DNA of 64,000 nt. Source: Bauldia sp. Lineage in GTDB: Bacteria; Pseudomonadota; Alphaproteobacteria; Rhizobiales; Kaistiaceae. Positions within the stretch are counted from its first letter, which is position 1. Every line of letters starts with the position of its first letter. Below, in pieces: positions 60,616-64,000 of this stretch. The stretch spans positions 186,001 through 250,000 of the forward strand of contig JAHCJY010000003.1 in the NCBI GenBank assembly GCA_026126065.1. The letters are read 5' to 3'. The notes beneath the pieces were generated by a model, which saw only the letters and a list, made by a program, of their open reading frames with translations, was not told the DNA's origin and made no database searches. The translations under genes and the position numbers were made by a program.

Positions 60616-62178
60616 GTGACCGACATCCCCGTGGGCGAGCCGTCTTTCGCCCTGTACCCGCGCCTCAGGGAGGTGACGGCACGCCTCGTCAGGGCGCGGC
60701 GTCTGGCGCTCATCGGGGCGCTTGCCGAGGCCCTGGCGATGGCAGTTGCCGCCGGCCTTGTCACTTGGTGCCTCCTGCGGCTCGCCGTGGCGATCCTCTG
60801 GATCGAGACGAGCGCCGCAACACTCGCCTCAGCCTCGGTCACGGTCGCAGGACTGGCCCTTGCGATGGCAACGATCTCAGCCATTGCCGAAGGACCATCG
60901 CTTGCCGCGCTCGCTCGCCGGGCCGACGCCACGTTCCTCCTCGATGAGCGCATCAGCACCGCGGTCGAGGTCGCCGACGGCCCGTCCACGCCCGTCACCA
61001 GGGCGCTGCTCGCGGACGCCGAGGGACGTGCCCGCGCGATCCTGCCCGGCGCGATCCTCGGCGGGCGGACCGCAGGCCTCGCCTTCCCGCTCCTCGGCCT
61101 CGCCCTGCTCGCGGCGCTTCTCCTCCTGGCACCGCTGCCGCCTGCGGCATCCGCGTTTCGCCCCGGTCCACCCACCGCGTCCGTCGTCCTGGGCATGGAC
61201 GAGGCGACCACGCTTGCTGGCGAACTCCGGGCCATTGCGACCACGATCGCGGCCGACGCCGCCCGACGTGACGATGCTTTCCTGGCGGCCATCGCGGCGG
61301 AGATCGGGGAAACCGCGCAGCGTCTGGAGGCGGGCGAGCCGGTCGAGCGCGCGGCGATCGGCGAAGATCTCGCCCGCCTGGGCGACTATGCCGCCATGGC
61401 CTACGAGCGTGGCGGCGATCCGGCCGCCCCGGTCACCGCGCTGTCGCGCCTGGCCGCCGCGACCGCAGCCGGCACCGCCCCGCGGACGGGACCGGGTTCC
61501 GCCCCGAACGGCGGCACGCCGGCAGCGCCCGCGGACCCGCTACAGCTCTCCCCGGCGGCGCCGCCGGTGCCCGCGGGCGATCCCGCCATGCCGGGACAAG
61601 CCGATCCGGCGGGTCCCGAGGCACCCGCGACCCCGCTTCCGGAGACGGGCGTCCGCGCGACGCCGGCCGCCGAGATCACCGGGGACGCGGTGCAGGAGCC
61701 CTGCAATTTCGATGCGGGCGGCGATTGCGCCGTCGCAGCCGGCGAGAACCCGTTCGGCCTTGAACGCGGCAACGTGAACATGCCGCCGGATCCGGGCGGT
61801 GCGGCGCCGCCCAACGCACCGGAAGGGCCGGCGATGGCAGAAGGCCAGCTCATCGGCCCGGCCGCTGATGCGGGCGCGGGCGAGGCGGTGTTCGCTGGCC
61901 AGGGCACCCGTCCCCTCGGCGAGACGCCGGGGGACGATCCGGGGACTCTGGACGACGGTGGCGCGATGCTGTTGCCGGATCGCGGCACCGGCACCGGCGA
62001 TCGCATCCGGCTCGACATGCCGCCACCGCCCGGCGGGGCCATCCTCATCGAGGGCGCCCTCCCGCCCGGCGTCGCGTGGCGCGTCCTCACCGAGGTTGAG
62101 GTCGCGCGGACCTTGCTGCCGCCGGCCGAGCGCGAGATCGCCGGCCGCTATTTCGATCGCCCGGCAGGCGGCGAGTGA
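60616..62178 (+). CDS. Unknown membrane protein with Pro/Ala/Gly-rich domain
   Basis: A 520-residue protein started by a GTG at 60616. Three hydrophobic segments (about 31-55, 72-95 and 155-180) are followed by a helical part to 290, and then a low-complexity stretch of about 180 residues rich in Pro, Ala and Gly, including G-N-V-N-M-P-P-D-P-G-G. The last 60 residues look folded. Position between a PQQ accessory protein and a von Willebrand A protein recalls the mxa maturation genes, but I cannot assign a family. Its stop overlaps the next start (GTGA). Confidence 0.75.
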   Translation: MTDIPVGEPSFALYPRLREVTARLVRARRLALIGALAEALAMAVAAGLVTWCLLRLAVAILWIETSAATLASASVTVAGLALAMATISAIAEGPSLAALARRADATFLLDERISTAVEVADGPSTPVTRALLADAEGRARAILPGAILGGRTAGLAFPLLGLALLAALLLLAPLPPAASAFRPGPPTASVVLGMDEATTLAGELRAIATTIAADAARRDDAFLAAIAAEIGETAQRLEAGEPVERAAIGEDLARLGDYAAMAYERGGDPAAPVTALSRLAAATAAGTAPRTGPGSAPNGGTPAAPADPLQLSPAAPPVPAGDPAMPGQADPAGPEAPATPLPETGVRATPAAEITGDAVQEPCNFDAGGDCAVAAGENPFGLERGNVNMPPDPGGAAPPNAPEGPAMAEGQLIGPAADAGAGEAVFAGQGTRPLGETPGDDPGTLDDGGAMLLPDRGTGTGDRIRLDMPPPPGGAILIEGALPPGVAWRVLTEVEVARTLLPPAEREIAGRYFDRPAGGE

Positions 62179-64000
62179 CATTCCTCGCTCCCCTCTGGCT
62201 GCTCGCCGCGGCGCTTGGCGGGATCGTTCTTCTGCTGCACGCAAGCCGGCGGCGCGAGGTGGCCGTCCCGAGTCTGCAGCTCTGGCGCCTGCTCGGCACC
62301 GGCGCGGCGCGGCGGAGGGTCCGCCGATGGCCACCGCTGACGGCCGCTCTCCTGCTTCAGCTGCTTGCGGTGGCGCTTGCCGCGCTCGCACTGGCGCAGC
62401 CCCGTATCGTCGGGACCACGGCCGACCACTTCGTCTTCGTCCTCGACAGCTCCGGCAGCATGCGGGCGACGGACGCCCCTGGCAGCCGCTTCGATGCAGC
62501 CCGGGCCGATCTTGAAACGGCAATCGCCACCCTGGCCGCCGACGGCGACATCCGCGTCTCGGTGGTCCTTGCCGGCGCCACGCCCCGGCTCGTGGTGGCG
62601 CGCCAGACCCGCGTCGCCGGCATGCTACCGCTGGTCGAAGCGCTCGAAGCCGGCGACGGCGGGGGCGACTGGCCCACCACCTTCGCTACGCTGGAGGCGC
62701 TGCTGGAGGACGGCGAGACCGCTCGCGTGACAGTCCTCACGGACGATGCGGCCGGCGCAGCGGCTGGGGCCGCGGCAGTTCTTCCGCCCGGCTTGCCCGT
62801 CGAGACGGTTCGTTACGGCCGCCCCGACACACCGGATGCGGCGCTGGCCGCGCGCCTGGTCGCGGTGGACGCCGGCGCCGGGCGCTGGCGGATCGAGGGC
62901 ACGATTACCCTTGGTGCCGGCGCTCCATTGCCGGCGGAGGTCGCGGTCGCCTATGCGCCGGGACCGGAAGGGGGTCTCCTCGACTGGCCGCCGATCGTCG
63001 TCCGCCCGCCGCGCGCGGGCGAGGGGACAGCGGATTCGCTCATCACCGTTCCGTTCGGGGGCGAACTCGAACTGCCGGCCGCGGGACGCCTTCGCCTGGC
63101 GCTGCCAGGCGACGCCGGCGTGCACAATGACGCGGTGTTCCTTGCCGTGCCGGCCACCGAGGCGCTCCGCGTTCTGATCGTCGGCCCGGCCGACGACGAC
63201 CTCCTGCGCGCTCTGGCTGCGGTGGGGCCCATCGCGACATTCGTCGCCGACCGGCTCCCGGCCGATCTTCGCGACGTTGACCTGGTCGTGGTAACCGGCG
63301 TGGTCGAACGACGGCCCGAGATCAACGTCCTCTGGCTCGGCCAGGGACGCATCGCGGGGGAGCCCGCGCCGGCGCATCTGGCCGTGTCGGACCCGACCCT
63401 GTGGGATGCAATCCATCCCCTTTCCCGCAACATCAACTGGGCTGCGCTCGAAGGGCCCGCAGCCTTTGGCGTGCCCGATCTCCCCGGCGCGGACATTCTT
63501 CTTGCCGCCGGGAACGCACCGCTCCTTCAGGCGCGGACGACGGGCTCCGGCCGGGAGATACGGCTGGCGCTCGATCTTGCCGGCTCTCCGTTCGCCGACT
63601 CTGCCGCCTTCCCCGTTCTTGTGGCCAACATTGCGGCATGGCTGGGCCAGGCCCCGGGGCCGTGTATCGCCGGTCTGCCGTGCCCGCTGGCGGCGCTTGA
63701 TCTCGCCGCCAGCATCGAGGCGCCCGACGGGAGGCCGGCGTGGACCGGAATTGACACCGCAGCAGCGCTGCCCGCCGGGGTGGATCGGGCGTTCATCCCC
63801 ACGCGATCGGGCTTCCATACCGCCATCCGTTCGGACGGCACGACCACAACCTATGTGGTCAACGCGCCTCCCGAGGAGGACGGAATCGCCGTGACCGGAT
63901 CCGCCGGAGGCAGCCTGCCGGCGCCGCCCCTCCGCCTCGGCGGCTGGCTGGCCGGCGCCGTGTTCGTCGCGCTCCTTGCCGAAGCAGTCGTCTCCGGTCG
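62175..64000 (+). CDS. BatA-like von Willebrand factor A membrane protein (runs off window)
   Basis: At least 608 residues, open to the end of the window. GTG at 62175 overlaps the previous stop. It begins with the aerotolerance-type motif M-T-F-L-A-P-L-W-L-L-A-A-A-L-G (Pfam BatA N-terminal) and a second helix near 60, then the metal-ion-dependent adhesion site D-S-S-G-S-M of a von Willebrand A domain and a long periplasmic part. A final hydrophobic segment is starting at 63940. Proteins of this kind work with MoxR ATPases and DUF58 proteins in assembling periplasmic enzymes; here probably the PQQ dehydrogenase. Confidence 0.88.
   Translation, partial: MTFLAPLWLLAAALGGIVLLLHASRRREVAVPSLQLWRLLGTGAARRRVRRWPPLTAALLLQLLAVALAALALAQPRIVGTTADHFVFVLDSSGSMRATDAPGSRFDAARADLETAIATLAADGDIRVSVVLAGATPRLVVARQTRVAGMLPLVEALEAGDGGGDWPTTFATLEALLEDGETARVTVLTDDAAGAAAGAAAVLPPGLPVETVRYGRPDTPDAALAARLVAVDAGAGRWRIEGTITLGAGAPLPAEVAVAYAPGPEGGLLDWPPIVVRPPRAGEGTADSLITVPFGGELELPAAGRLRLALPGDAGVHNDAVFLAVPATEALRVLIVGPADDDLLRALAAVGPIATFVADRLPADLRDVDLVVVTGVVERRPEINVLWLGQGRIAGEPAPAHLAVSDPTLWDAIHPLSRNINWAALEGPAAFGVPDLPGADILLAAGNAPLLQARTTGSGREIRLALDLAGSPFADSAAFPVLVANIAAWLGQAPGPCIAGLPCPLAALDLAASIEAPDGRPAWTGIDTAAALPAGVDRAFIPTRSGFHTAIRSDGTTTTYVVNAPPEEDGIAVTGSAGGSLPAPPLRLGGWLAGAVFVALLAEAVVSG

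Noticed and set aside
1..64000. CRISPR arrays, rRNA genes, intact insertion sequences
   Set aside because: No regularly spaced repeats, rRNA segments or transposase-like proteins were recognised anywhere in the window.

Overview
The window is about two-thirds G+C and reads as the chromosome of an alphaproteobacterium, probably of the order Hyphomicrobiales (Rhizobiales). Supporting evidence is the rpmH-rnpA-yidC block, a TolA-like gene and a DUF1488 gene typical of that order, GTG/TTG starts with 4-base overlaps, and many TTGA-N6-TCAA (FixK/FnrN-type) boxes. No rRNA, CRISPR array, integrase or intact insertion sequence was seen; there is one tRNA-Arg(ACG).

Layout. 1-8.9 kb: end of an ABC efflux operon (permease, ATPase, PLDc_N protein), an MFS exporter, an iron-siderophore uptake operon (binding protein and two permeases, no ATPase here), a DedA protein and four small proteins. 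8.9-31.5 kb: an apparent low-oxygen island with a fatty-acid desaturase, TVP38 protein, two DUF998 proteins, two P-type ATPases, a BON protein, phosphoketolase-transaldolase, nucleotide phosphorylase-PRPP synthetase, a metallo-beta-lactamase/beta-CASP hydrolase, a GyrI-like protein, an MDR oxidoreductase and a MalT-type LuxR regulator. A pyruvate kinase homologue and a flavodoxin at 46.8-49.1 kb belong with it by their promoters. I count eight exact and one near-exact TTGA-N6-TCAA boxes, most 60-80 bases from a start codon, so a FixK/FnrN regulator encoded elsewhere probably controls much of this set.

31.8-46.3 kb is the most unusual part. Two diverged copies of one module lie in opposite orientation: a Tat-exported FAD dehydrogenase, a roughly 331-residue protein of unknown family with a carboxypeptidase-regulatory-like end, a c-type cytochrome, and an Fnr-family regulator with an atypical recognition helix. 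Between or beside them are a NosR/NirI-like membrane flavo-iron-sulfur protein, an unknown 116-residue protein, RibB, a GTP cyclohydrolase I homologue that has lost its zinc ligands, and an extra TatA. Both module promoters carry a shared palindrome, GTAACA-NN-TGTTAC. I infer a periplasmic flavin/cytochrome redox system of unknown substrate.

49.4-57.1 kb is mostly housekeeping: tRNA-Arg, histidine kinase, TVP38 protein, rpmH, rnpA, yidC, TolA-like protein, K+ channel and a HEFGH lipoprotein, followed by an ABC-ATPase remnant. 57.3-64 kb holds a PQQ dehydrogenase cluster (cytochrome c, quinoprotein, binding protein, membrane protein, von Willebrand factor A protein running off the end). Its cytochrome belongs to the same subfamily as those of the flavin modules, and the quinoprotein lacks several canonical metal-site residues. 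In all three dehydrogenase clusters a strong G+C hairpin separates the dehydrogenase from the next gene.
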